From assembly GCF_000770795.1 (NCBI RefSeq), contig NZ_JRKJ01000002.1, forward strand, positions 248,001-312,000: a stretch of DNA of 64,000 bases, read 5' to 3'. This stretch comes from Lysobacter dokdonensis DS-58. Lineage in GTDB: Bacteria > Pseudomonadota > Gammaproteobacteria > Xanthomonadales > Xanthomonadaceae. Below are positions 56,810 to 64,000 of the stretch, piece by piece (position 1 is the first letter of the stretch; every line of letters begins with the position of its first letter). The translations under genes were made by a program, and so were the position numbers. Below the pieces are notes generated by a model. The model was not told the origin of the DNA. It did not search any database and worked only from the letters and a program-made list of their open reading frames with translations.

Positions 56810-57298
56810 ATGCCCGCCACCAGTTGCGGGATCCTGCTGTGGCGGCGCGACGCCGACGGCGTGCGCGTGTTGCTCACCCATCCCGGCGGGCCGTTCTGGC
56901 GCAATCGCGACGACGGCGCCTGGACGATCCCGAAGGGCGCGCGCGAAGACCACGAAACCGATGAAGCCGCCGCGTTGCGCGAGTTCGCGGAAGAACTCGG
57001 CATGCCGCTCGATGCGCCCCTCTCCCCGCTCGGGCAGATCACGCAACGCGGCGGCAAGCGGGTGCATGCGTTCGCGGCCGAAGGCGATTTCGACGTCGCG
57101 GCGCTGCGTAGCAATCACTTCGAATGCGAGTGGCCGCCGCGCAGCGGGCGCATGCAGTCGTACCCGGAGGTCGACCGCGCGGCGTGGTGCACGTTCGAAC
57201 AAGCACGCGTGAAACTGTTGCCCGCGCAATGCGAACTGCTCGACCGCCTCGAAGCCGCGCTCAGGGCAGCGCCGCCAGGAATTGCGCCGCGCGGTTGA
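56810..57298 (+). CDS. NUDIX hydrolase
   Basis: A 162-residue protein. The Nudix box is GAREDHETDEAAALREFAEELG (residues 43-64), complete in the conserved Gly, Glu and REXXEE positions. LWRRDADGVRVLLTHPGGP begins the fold. It hydrolyses a nucleoside diphosphate linked to another moiety; the substrate is unknown. It is 9 nt after the response regulator gene and overlaps the 3' end of the opposite alpha/beta hydrolase gene by 38 nt. Confidence 0.93.
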   Translation: MPATSCGILLWRRDADGVRVLLTHPGGPFWRNRDDGAWTIPKGAREDHETDEAAALREFAEELGMPLDAPLSPLGQITQRGGKRVHAFAAEGDFDVAALRSNHFECEWPPRSGRMQSYPEVDRAAWCTFEQARVKLLPAQCELLDRLEAALRAAPPGIAPRG

Positions 57299-58283
57299 GC
57301 GCCTCGCGACCTTCGATGGTGTCGAGGTCGAACTGGTACTCGTGCGGCAACGCCGGCGCGTGGTCCTCGGGCCAGAACAGCGCATCGACATGCACGCCCT
57401 GCGCGCGCAGCGCATCGGCGAGCAGGAACGAATGCGATTGCAGCGGATCGCCGTTGCCCACCGACACGAACGCCGGCGGGAACGCGGGCGTGACATAGCG
57501 CGCCACCGAAAACGACGCGACGCGCGGATCCTTCCAGAAATCCTTGCGCCCGAAATACGCCCACATCACCGTGCGCATGAACCACGACGGCTTGCCGTCG
57601 TCGGTGGTGCGCGTCAGCGCGGCGTCGTACGGGCCGCAGAACAGCAGCACGCCGACGATGCGCCTGGCCTCGACCGCCGGTTGGATCGTCAGGGCCCGCG
57701 CGTACTCCGGCGACGTGGCGACATTCGCCAGTTGCGCCGCGATCTGCGCGCCCGCCGAATCGCCCGCGAGCACGAAGCGGTCGCGCGCGACGCCATGCCG
57801 CGGCCCGTTCACCGACAACCACTGCAGCGCGCGATTGGCCTGCTCCAGCGGCACCGGGTAGTGCGCCTGCGGTGCGCGCGTGTATTCGATGCTCGCGACG
57901 CTGTAACCCCTGGAGGCGAGGATGCGCGCGTAATTGGCGACATCCGACTTCCGCCCGCCGACGAAACCGCCGCCGTGGATCCACACGATCGTCGTGCGCG
58001 CGGGTTTTCCCGCGGGGACGAACAGGTCGAGCTTCGCGTCCGGGTCGTTCGCGTCGTACTGCACGTCGAGCAGTTCATTGCGACCGGCGGGCGGCACGTG
58101 CTTTGCGAGCTTCCGGGCGACCGTGCCGCCGCCGATGTCGAACACGGTGCGGATCGCCCATGCGGCGGGCACCGGCGAGAGCAGCGACCAGGCGAACAAG
58201 GCGCCGGCCGCGAGCAGGATCGCGAACAGCGTTCTCTTCCATACCCTGCGTTTCGGCGCTTCCCTGGCCATCCCCGTCCCCAT
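57261..58283 (-). CDS. Membrane-anchored alpha/beta hydrolase (HSL-like)
   Basis: A 340-residue protein with an N-terminal hydrophobic anchor (LFAILLAAGALFAWSLL). Oxyanion motif WIHGGGF near residue 100, nucleophile elbow AGDSAGAQ with Ser near residue 175, and a His near residue 317 in LPHEYQFD are the esterase features of the hormone-sensitive lipase group. Carboxylesterase activity is inferred. ATG 58283 directly follows the DksA-like gene stop; the two may be cotranscribed. Confidence 0.9.
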   Translation of the reverse strand: MGTGMAREAPKRRVWKRTLFAILLAAGALFAWSLLSPVPAAWAIRTVFDIGGGTVARKLAKHVPPAGRNELLDVQYDANDPDAKLDLFVPAGKPARTTIVWIHGGGFVGGRKSDVANYARILASRGYSVASIEYTRAPQAHYPVPLEQANRALQWLSVNGPRHGVARDRFVLAGDSAGAQIAAQLANVATSPEYARALTIQPAVEARRIVGVLLFCGPYDAALTRTTDDGKPSWFMRTVMWAYFGRKDFWKDPRVASFSVARYVTPAFPPAFVSVGNGDPLQSHSFLLADALRAQGVHVDALFWPEDHAPALPHEYQFDLDTIEGREALNRAAQFLAALP

Positions 58284-58550
58284 TCAGCGCAGCTGGCTGT
58301 CCTTGCTCCCGCGGCGGTTGTAACCGCTGAAGGCCTGCTCTTCGGCGTCGGCCGCTTCCTGGCACTGCACGCACAGGTGCACGCCGGGCACCGCGAGGCG
58401 GCGCGCTTCGGGAATGGGCGCGTCGCATTCCTCGCAGTATTCGAGCGACGGGCCTTTCGGCATGCGGTCGCGCACGCGCTGGATGCCGTCCTTCACGGTG
58501 GCATCGATCTGGTCGTTGACGGCGTTGTCGCCCGCCCATCCGGTGGCCAT
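58284..58550 (-). CDS. DksA/TraR-type C4 zinc finger protein
   Basis: An 88-residue protein with the zinc finger CEEC (near residue 39) and CVQC (near residue 60) and the DksA-type PIPEARRLAVPGVHLCVQCQ. It lacks the long coiled coil of DksA, like TraR/YbiI. Such proteins bind in the secondary channel of RNA polymerase; YbiI-like members are poorly known. GGAG precedes ATG 58550; the upstream ATG (58571) is not needed. Confidence 0.9.
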   Translation of the reverse strand: MATGWAGDNAVNDQIDATVKDGIQRVRDRMPKGPSLEYCEECDAPIPEARRLAVPGVHLCVQCQEAADAEEQAFSGYNRRGSKDSQLR

Positions 58551-58675
58551 GCACCGCTCCTTCGAACGCAAGACGCACAGCTTAAATGCGGACGCATGAA
58601 TGCAACGCGCCCGTGATCACCGCGTAACGACCGTCCATGCATCTTCACGCCTCCCCCACGCAACGGAGCCCGTCC

Positions 58676-59155
58676 ATGGCCGTCCCGTACATGCCGTCCG
58701 GTTACCACACGCTGACGCCCTCGGTCGTCGTCGACGACGCGACGAAGGCGATGCAGTTCTACAAGGACGCCTTCGGCGCGAAGGAAACCTATCGCCTGCC
58801 GATGGGCGAGAAGATCGCGCACGCGGAAATGGACATCGACGGATCGCGCTTCATGCTGTCCGACGAATTCCCGCAATGGGGCGCGCTGTCGCCCAAGTCC
58901 CGCGGCGGCGCGACCGGCGGGATGCTGATCTACGTCAAGGACGCGGACGCTGCGATCGACAAGGCCGTCAAGGCCGGTGCCACCGTCGTGCAGCCGCCCG
59001 AAGACCAGTTCTGGGGCGACCGCATGGGCACCGTGGTCGACCCGTTCGGCCATAAATGGATGCTCGGCACGCACAAGGAAGAAGTGACGCCGGAAGAAAT
59101 GGAACGCCGCGGCAAGGCCTGGTTGGAAGACATGCAGCAACGCACGAACGCATGA
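58676..59155 (+). CDS. VOC/glyoxalase family protein (PhnB-like)
   Basis: A 159-residue VOC-fold protein: PSVVVDDATKAMQFYKDAFGAKE, HAEMDIDGSRFMLSDEFPQWG, and DRMGTVVDPFGHKWMLGTHKEEV, the PhnB-like signature (GDRxGxxxDPFGHxW). GGAG precedes the ATG at 58676. VOC proteins bind metals and act on small molecules; the function here is unknown. Confidence 0.92.
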   Translation: MAVPYMPSGYHTLTPSVVVDDATKAMQFYKDAFGAKETYRLPMGEKIAHAEMDIDGSRFMLSDEFPQWGALSPKSRGGATGGMLIYVKDADAAIDKAVKAGATVVQPPEDQFWGDRMGTVVDPFGHKWMLGTHKEEVTPEEMERRGKAWLEDMQQRTNA

Positions 59156-59296
59156 CGCAAGGCATGACCTTCGGCACGGTCATGCGATTCGGCTTAAACC
59201 AAACCTCACGCCTCCTCATCCATCCCCGGGACCGACGGCACGTTGCAACGTGCCGCCGGCCTTGCATCCTTTTGCACTTTCCGGGGGGTTGGTCCG

Positions 59297-61378
59297 ATGC
59301 ATCTCAAGCGCTGGCGTGGTGCCCTGTTGTGTGCGGCCTTGTTGCCGCTGTCCATCTCGCAAGCGCTGGCCCAGGACGCCGCCGCCCCGCCCGACAAGCC
59401 CGCCGTCGAAAACGCCGCGCGCACCTACACGCCGGACGATTTCACGCGCTTCGCGCCGAACAACGCCCTGGACATGCTGGAGCAGGTGCCGGGCTTCGTG
59501 ATTCGCACGCAGGTGGTCGAGCGTGGCCTCGGCCAGGCCACGGGCAACGTGCTGATCAACGGGCAACGCATCTCCGCGAAATCCAACGACGTGCTCAGCC
59601 AGCTGGGCCGCATTCCCGCCAACAACGTCGTGCGCATCGAGATCGTCGACGGCGCGACACTCGACATCCCCGGCCTGTCCGGCCAGGTCGCCAACGTCGT
59701 CACCAAGGCCGCGGGCATCAGCGGCCAGTGGGAATGGCGCCCCGATATCCGCCGCGATTTCACCAACCCGCAGCTCACGCGCGGCAACGTGTCGGTGAGC
59801 GGGGCCGCGGGCCGCATGGATTGGACGGTCGGTTTCACCAACAACGCCAACCACAGTGGCGCGGGCGGCCCGACCGTCATCTACAACGCCGACGGCACCG
59901 TGCGCGAAAACCGCAACGACGAATGGACCGGCGAGAGCGACAACCCCACGCTCAGCACGCAGCTCGCATGGACCACCGAACAAGGCAGCAAGGGCAACTT
60001 CAACGGGCGCTACCAGCGCGTGATCTTCGACTACGTGGAAGAAGGCATCCGCGTCGGCGATCCGACGGTGCCCGACCGCTTCCGCACCGTGCTCGAGGAC
60101 GAAGGCGGCTACAACTGGGAACTCGGCGGCGACTACGAGTTCAAGCTCGGTCCGGGCCGCCTGAAATTGATCGGGCTGGATCGCTACACGCACGATCCGC
60201 TGGTCGACACCGTGTACGACGACTACCTCGACGCGGCCACGCCCACCGATGGCGCACGCTTCCGCCGCATCGGCAACGAAACCGAACGCATTGCGCGCAG
60301 CGAATACCGCTGGAAAGGCTTCGGCGGCGACCTGCAGGTGTCGGGCGAGTACGCGTTCAACAAGCTCGAAAGCGCCTCGACGCTGTCGCTGTTCGACGGC
60401 ATCGACGACTTCATCATCGTACCGCTGCCCAACGGCACCGCCACCGTGCAGGAAGACCGCTACGAGCTCATGACGAGTTACGGCCGCGCGCTCACGCAGG
60501 ACCTGCAGTTGCAGGTGAACCTCGGCGGCGAGTACTCGCGGCTCGAACAAGTCGGCGCGGGCGGCCTGACGCGCACGTTCCGCCGGCCGAAGGGCCTGGT
60601 GTCCTTCGCCTGGAAGCAGTCGGAAAACACCGATTGGAACTTCAAGCTCGAACGGCGCGTCGGCCAGCTGAATTTCTATGACTTCATTGCGTCGGTGAAC
60701 CTCACCAACGACCAGGCCAACGCCGGCAACCCGGATCTCGTGCCGCCGCAGACGTGGGAGTTGTCGGTCGAAGCCAACCGCAAGCTCGGCGCGTGGGGCA
60801 CGACCACGCTGCGCGTGTACGGCCAGCGCATCGACGACATCGTCGACACGATCCCGATCGGCCTGGATGGCGAAAGCCCCGGCAACCTGGAAGAAGCGAC
60901 GCTGTACGGCTTCGAGTGGAAAGGCACGATCAACCTCGATCCCATCGGCTGGAAGGGCGCGAAGATCGACGCCACCTGGCAGATGGAGCACAGCAGCGTG
61001 CAGGATCCGCTGACGTTCGAAGACCGGCCGATCAGCAACAACCTCGCCGAGCTCGCGTCGATCGCGTTGCGCCACGACATCCCCAACACCGACTGGGCGT
61101 GGGGCGGCGCGATCGATTACTCGTACTACGAGCTCGACTACCGCCTGACCGAAGTCGGCCGCCAGTGGGAAGGTCCGATCTGGGGCAACCTGTTCGTCGA
61201 GCGGAAGAACCTCCTCGGCATGACGATCCGCCTGCAAGCGAGCAACCTCGGCGATGCGATGTCGATGTGGGACCGCACGGTGTACGTCGACCGCCGCACG
61301 GGCCCCATCGATTTCCACGAGATGCGCAACCGGACGATCGGCCCGATCTACAGCATCACGTTCAGCGGGAAGTTCTAG
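59297..61378 (+). CDS. TonB-dependent receptor-like outer membrane protein
   Basis: A 693-residue outer membrane protein with a signal peptide (LLCAALLPLSISQALA). A plug domain is seen at residues 55-135 (FAPNNALDMLEQVPGFVIR, NVLINGQRISAKSNDVL, VVRIEIVDGA), then a beta-barrel of alternating aromatic strands to the end, TIGPIYSITFSGKF, with the C-terminal Phe of Bam substrates. No clear TonB box is seen. The length is typical of small TonB receptors. It imports a substrate such as a siderophore or sugar; the substrate is unknown. It is convergent with a DGPF gene, overlapping it by 4 nt. Confidence 0.9.
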   Translation: MHLKRWRGALLCAALLPLSISQALAQDAAAPPDKPAVENAARTYTPDDFTRFAPNNALDMLEQVPGFVIRTQVVERGLGQATGNVLINGQRISAKSNDVLSQLGRIPANNVVRIEIVDGATLDIPGLSGQVANVVTKAAGISGQWEWRPDIRRDFTNPQLTRGNVSVSGAAGRMDWTVGFTNNANHSGAGGPTVIYNADGTVRENRNDEWTGESDNPTLSTQLAWTTEQGSKGNFNGRYQRVIFDYVEEGIRVGDPTVPDRFRTVLEDEGGYNWELGGDYEFKLGPGRLKLIGLDRYTHDPLVDTVYDDYLDAATPTDGARFRRIGNETERIARSEYRWKGFGGDLQVSGEYAFNKLESASTLSLFDGIDDFIIVPLPNGTATVQEDRYELMTSYGRALTQDLQLQVNLGGEYSRLEQVGAGGLTRTFRRPKGLVSFAWKQSENTDWNFKLERRVGQLNFYDFIASVNLTNDQANAGNPDLVPPQTWELSVEANRKLGAWGTTTLRVYGQRIDDIVDTIPIGLDGESPGNLEEATLYGFEWKGTINLDPIGWKGAKIDATWQMEHSSVQDPLTFEDRPISNNLAELASIALRHDIPNTDWAWGGAIDYSYYELDYRLTEVGRQWEGPIWGNLFVERKNLLGMTIRLQASNLGDAMSMWDRTVYVDRRTGPIDFHEMRNRTIGPIYSITFSGKF

Positions 61379-61749
61379 GCGGCCGCCTTCCCGCAATCGG
61401 CGTCCATGTCCTCCATCTGGCGCACCTCGCACTCGACGTTCCATTCGTCGCCGTGCACTTCGAGGAAGCGCTCGGTCAGCTTGAGGGCTTCGGCCATCGA
61501 GTCGGCCTTGAGGATGGCGTAGCCGCCGATCACTTCACGGGTTTCCGTGAACGGGCCATCGGTGCGGCTGAGCTTGCCGTGGTTGTTGCGCAGGCGGACG
61601 CCTTCGCTGGTCGGGCGCAGGCCCGCGGTGTCCAGCAGGACGCCCTTGGCCATGAACTCCTCGATCAGCTTGCCCATCTCGGCCATCAGCCGCTCGCTGG
61701 GGACCTGGCCGTTGTTCTCCTGCACGCGGACGGCGGAAAAGAAACGCAT
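61375..61749 (-). CDS. YCII/DGPF domain protein (second copy)
   Basis: A 124-residue protein with the DGPF box in RTDGPFTETREVIGGYA near residue 65. AAGGAG precedes the ATG at 61749. It shares the fold of the protein at 43234-43596. An ECF42 sigma factor, the usual partner, is about 27 kb away. Role unknown. Confidence 0.93.
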   Translation of the reverse strand: MRFFSAVRVQENNGQVPSERLMAEMGKLIEEFMAKGVLLDTAGLRPTSEGVRLRNNHGKLSRTDGPFTETREVIGGYAILKADSMAEALKLTERFLEVHGDEWNVECEVRQMEDMDADCGKAAA

Positions 61750-61854
61750 GGTGGAACTCCTTGGTTGGGGTGGGAATGGAACGGGCGTTCTGCCCGGTTC
61801 ACTCCAATCGACGAACGACGGGGGCCGGAGTCGACACGGCCCCGAAACTTTTTT

Positions 61855-63249
61855 TCAGGGCCGGAGCTGGCGCCAGACCTTGAGGATGGCCGCCACGCTG
61901 CGGGCCGCATCGTCCTCGGTCGTCGCCCAGTTGGACACCGAGATCCGCATGGCCGCCTTGCCCTGCCAGCTGGTGCCGCCGAGCCAGCAGGTGCCTTCCT
62001 CCTGGACGCCGACGACCACGCGGCGCGTCAGGTCGTCGTCCTCGCCGAACCGCACCAGCACCTGGTTGAGCACGACGTCCGCAAGGATGCGCACGCCGGG
62101 CTCGCTCGCGAGGCCATCGGCCATCCGGCGCGCACGGGCGCACAGGTCGTCGATGAGCCGCGCGGTGCCGTCGCGCCCGAGCGCGCGCAGGTTCGCGTAG
62201 ACCGGCACGCCGCGCGCGCGGCGCGAGAAATCGGGGACCCAGTCGACCGCGTCCCGCTCGACGCCCTGCGTCTGGATCAGATACGCGGCCGCACTGGTCA
62301 TCGCCGCGCGGTGGTCGTCGCGCGACTTCACCATCGCCACGCCGCAGTCGTAGGGCACGTTGAGCCACTTGTGCGCGTCGGTCGCCCACGAGTCGGCGAG
62401 CTCAACGCCGTCGATCAACGCACGCGTCGCGGGATCCGCGCTCGCACGCGCCCACAGGCCGAACGCGCCGTCGATGTGCAGCCATGCGCCGTGGGCGTTG
62501 CAGGCCGCGCCGATTTCGCGCAGCGGGTCGAACGCGCCGGTGTTCACGTTGCCGGCTTGCGCGCAGACGATCGTGGGGCCGTCGAGCGTCGCGAGCAAGG
62601 CACGCAATGCATCGGGTCGCATGCGGCCTTGCGCATCGGATTCGACGCGCTGGATGCACTTCGTGCCCAAGCCGAGATAGCGCAGTGCGACATCGATGGT
62701 GATGTGCGATTCGGCGGACGCGACGACGTTGATGCGTGGTGCGCCTTGCAACCCGTCGGCTTCCACATCCCACCCGACGCGTCGCAACACGCCATGCCGC
62801 GCCGCGGCCAGACACGTCACGTTCGCCATCTGGCACCCGGTGACGAAGCCCACGCCCGATTCCTGCGGCAACCCGAACAGGTCGAGCAGCCACTCGCCCG
62901 CGACTTCCTCGGCCACGGCGACCAGCGGCGAGATCACGTAGATGCCCGCGTTCTGGTCCCACGTCGACACGAGCCAATCGGCCGCGAGCGACACCGGCGT
63001 CGCCCCGCCGATCACGAATCCGAAATACCGCGGCGAATTGCACGCGCTCGCACCGCGCGGCACTTGCGCCGCGAGCAGATCGATCACGGCTTCGGGCGCT
63101 TCGCCCTGCGGCGACAACGGTGTACGCAACGCAGCGAGCAGTTCGTCGCGCGTGGCGGTGGCGCCGACGTGGCGATCGGGCAAGGCATGCAGGTAATCGA
63201 GGGCGTGCGCGTGGGCGCGCGCGAGGAGGGCATCGTAGGGTCGGGTCAT
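61855..63249 (-). CDS. Group II PLP-dependent decarboxylase / aminotransferase-like protein
   Basis: A 464-residue PLP enzyme. The lysine is in WATDAHKWLNV near residue 293; GSMANVTCLAAARH-like text (GCQMANVTCLAAARHGVL), AQAGNVNTGAFDP and LHIDGAFGLWA (PLP Asp) are the group II decarboxylase motifs. It acts on an amino acid such as aromatic L-amino acids, Glu or diaminobutyrate; the substrate is not decidable. It is followed by a DGPF gene on the same strand 105 nt downstream. Confidence 0.92.
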   Translation of the reverse strand: MTRPYDALLARAHAHALDYLHALPDRHVGATATRDELLAALRTPLSPQGEAPEAVIDLLAAQVPRGASACNSPRYFGFVIGGATPVSLAADWLVSTWDQNAGIYVISPLVAVAEEVAGEWLLDLFGLPQESGVGFVTGCQMANVTCLAAARHGVLRRVGWDVEADGLQGAPRINVVASAESHITIDVALRYLGLGTKCIQRVESDAQGRMRPDALRALLATLDGPTIVCAQAGNVNTGAFDPLREIGAACNAHGAWLHIDGAFGLWARASADPATRALIDGVELADSWATDAHKWLNVPYDCGVAMVKSRDDHRAAMTSAAAYLIQTQGVERDAVDWVPDFSRRARGVPVYANLRALGRDGTARLIDDLCARARRMADGLASEPGVRILADVVLNQVLVRFGEDDDLTRRVVVGVQEEGTCWLGGTSWQGKAAMRISVSNWATTEDDAARSVAAILKVWRQLRP

Positions 63250-63303
63250 GGGCGCATCAGGGGATCGTTCGAAAGGACGAACGACCGATCGCCCGTGCGC
63301 AGG

Positions 63304-64000
63304 TCACGCAGGCGGCAGCAGCTTCAGGATGGCGTCACGAAAGCGCGATTCCAGCGCGATGTGGTGGTCGTCATGGCTGCGCATGGCAAGGACTCCGGAT
63401 TCCGCCAGGAGGGCGCGCGCCCGCGCGGCGTCGCCGGTGGCGCGCCATGTCTCGAGCGCCTCGATGCGGGCATTGATCCCCGGCGACCACCATTCCATTT
63501 CGCGCATGCGTTTGCGATCCGGCGGCGGCCCCATCGGTTCGTTCGCCATGCCGCGCACGAAGCGCATGGCGGCGATCGCCAGGTCGGTGAAATCGTCCAT
63601 GCTTCCAGGCGACAAAGTGGCGAGATGCGACTCCAGCTCCGGCACGCGTGCGAGCGCACCGGCCCAGTCCTCGCGGCTCGCGCAGAGCTGCAGTTCCCAC
63701 CACGCGGCGATGGCCGACCACGGTTCGCCGGCCGCCGCCAGGCGCGGCAGAAGATCCGCGTCCAGCGCGCGACCGCGGCGCGCCAACCCGGTCGCACGCA
63801 GATACAGATACGCCGGTTGCCGTTCGTCGACGCCGCGGTACAGGCGCAACAATTGCAACCCGTCGCTCGCCAACTTGCGATGGGTCGGCACGAGGTTGGC
63901 GACGGCCAGGGCTGCGTTGATCAGCGCTGCGGCCACGAGGAGCTCGGACGTGTAGAACCATGCCACCGCGCTGCACAGCACCGCGGCGCACCCGTTGCCG
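63304..64000 (-). CDS. M50 (site-2 protease)-like peptidase, C-terminal part, truncated by the window
   Basis: The frame runs off the right end, so only about 232 residues are seen. The start of the visible part is hydrophobic (VAWFYTSELLVAAALINAALAVANLVP) and contains NLVPTHRKLASDGLQLL, which resembles the NxxPxxxxDG metal-ligand motif of M50 proteases. The rest is helical and TPR-like (SAIAAWWELQLCASREDW, AIAAMRFVRGM) to the end. The missing N-terminus would contain HExxH. Identification is tentative. Confidence 0.55.
   Translation of the reverse strand, partial: GNGCAAVLCSAVAWFYTSELLVAAALINAALAVANLVPTHRKLASDGLQLLRLYRGVDERQPAYLYLRATGLARRGRALDADLLPRLAAAGEPWSAIAAWWELQLCASREDWAGALARVPELESHLATLSPGSMDDFTDLAIAAMRFVRGMANEPMGPPPDRKRMREMEWWSPGINARIEALETWRATGDAARARALLAESGVLAMRSHDDHHIALESRFRDAILKLLPPA

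Overview
The window is a 64 kb stretch of a GC-rich Gram-negative chromosome. Gene families and order point to the Lysobacteraceae (Xanthomonadaceae), most likely Lysobacter or a close relative: a fimT-pilV-pilW-pilX-pilY1-pilE minor pilin operon, many secreted peptidases (M1, M14, M61), a TonB-dependent receptor-like protein, a lysine/alanine-rich H1-like protein, and BlaI plus an M56 peptidase without a beta-lactamase. The taxon is inferred from gene content only. No rRNA, tRNA, CRISPR array or IS element was recognised.

Layout. 1-2205: 3' end of a YdeP-type molybdopterin oxidoreductase, then a convergent SGNH hydrolase. 2236-7816: a visibly less GC-rich Rhs/YD-repeat island on the minus strand (Rhs N-terminal part with an apparent frameshift, a small secreted protein, the Rhs C-terminal part with a variable tip, and an ATGA-coupled small gene that may encode immunity). 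7927-14751: lhr helicase, cyclopropane fatty acid synthase-like methyltransferase, a DUF3298-type lipoprotein and a cold-shock gene with a strong terminator. 15008-18046: RluF-like pseudouridine synthase, small GNAT, H1-like protein, rhomboid protease, glutathione S-transferase. 18132-23106: M14 peptidase, a three-domain lipoprotein, YdeI-like protein, ThpR, and a barnase/barstar-like pair. 23110-30479: Uup ABC-F, SelO, an AlkB-DUF763-small membrane protein operon, M1 peptidase. 30789-34508: secreted hydrolase-like protein, HD phosphohydrolase, GIY-YIG-like protein, ECF42-type sigma factor. 34537-41649: minor pilin/PilY1 operon. 41771-46934: DHA2 exporter, DGPF/YCII protein, Ala-rich lipoprotein, M61 peptidase, LtrA. 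47012-50291: sirtuin, then a BlaI-M56 operon behind a double palindromic operator. 50364-53087: RhlE helicase and a Tat-exported beta-helix protein. 53595-58550: MBL-ExoIII pair, single-domain response regulator, Nudix, alpha/beta hydrolase, DksA-like zinc finger protein. 58676-64000: VOC protein, TonB receptor-like protein, second DGPF/YCII protein, PLP decarboxylase, and the truncated end of an M50-like peptidase.

How genes work together. Stop/start overlaps (ATGA, GTGA or TGATG) indicate translational coupling in several units: Rhs tip and small gene, RNase and barstar, AlkB-DUF763-small membrane protein, GIY-YIG and HD, PilV-PilW-PilX, and MBL-ExoIII; BlaI and M56 overlap by 8 nt. Terminators with perfect stems and T-runs separate csp, the Ala-rich lipoprotein, M56/rhlE and the beta-helix gene. 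Four genes without a Shine-Dalgarno (thpR, uup, selO, rluF) have a -10-like hexamer 6-8 nt before the ATG, consistent with leaderless mRNA. The best candidates for something little described are the Rhs island, the BlaI-M56 unit with a methionine-spaced heptad coiled coil, and the AlkB-DUF763-microprotein operon.
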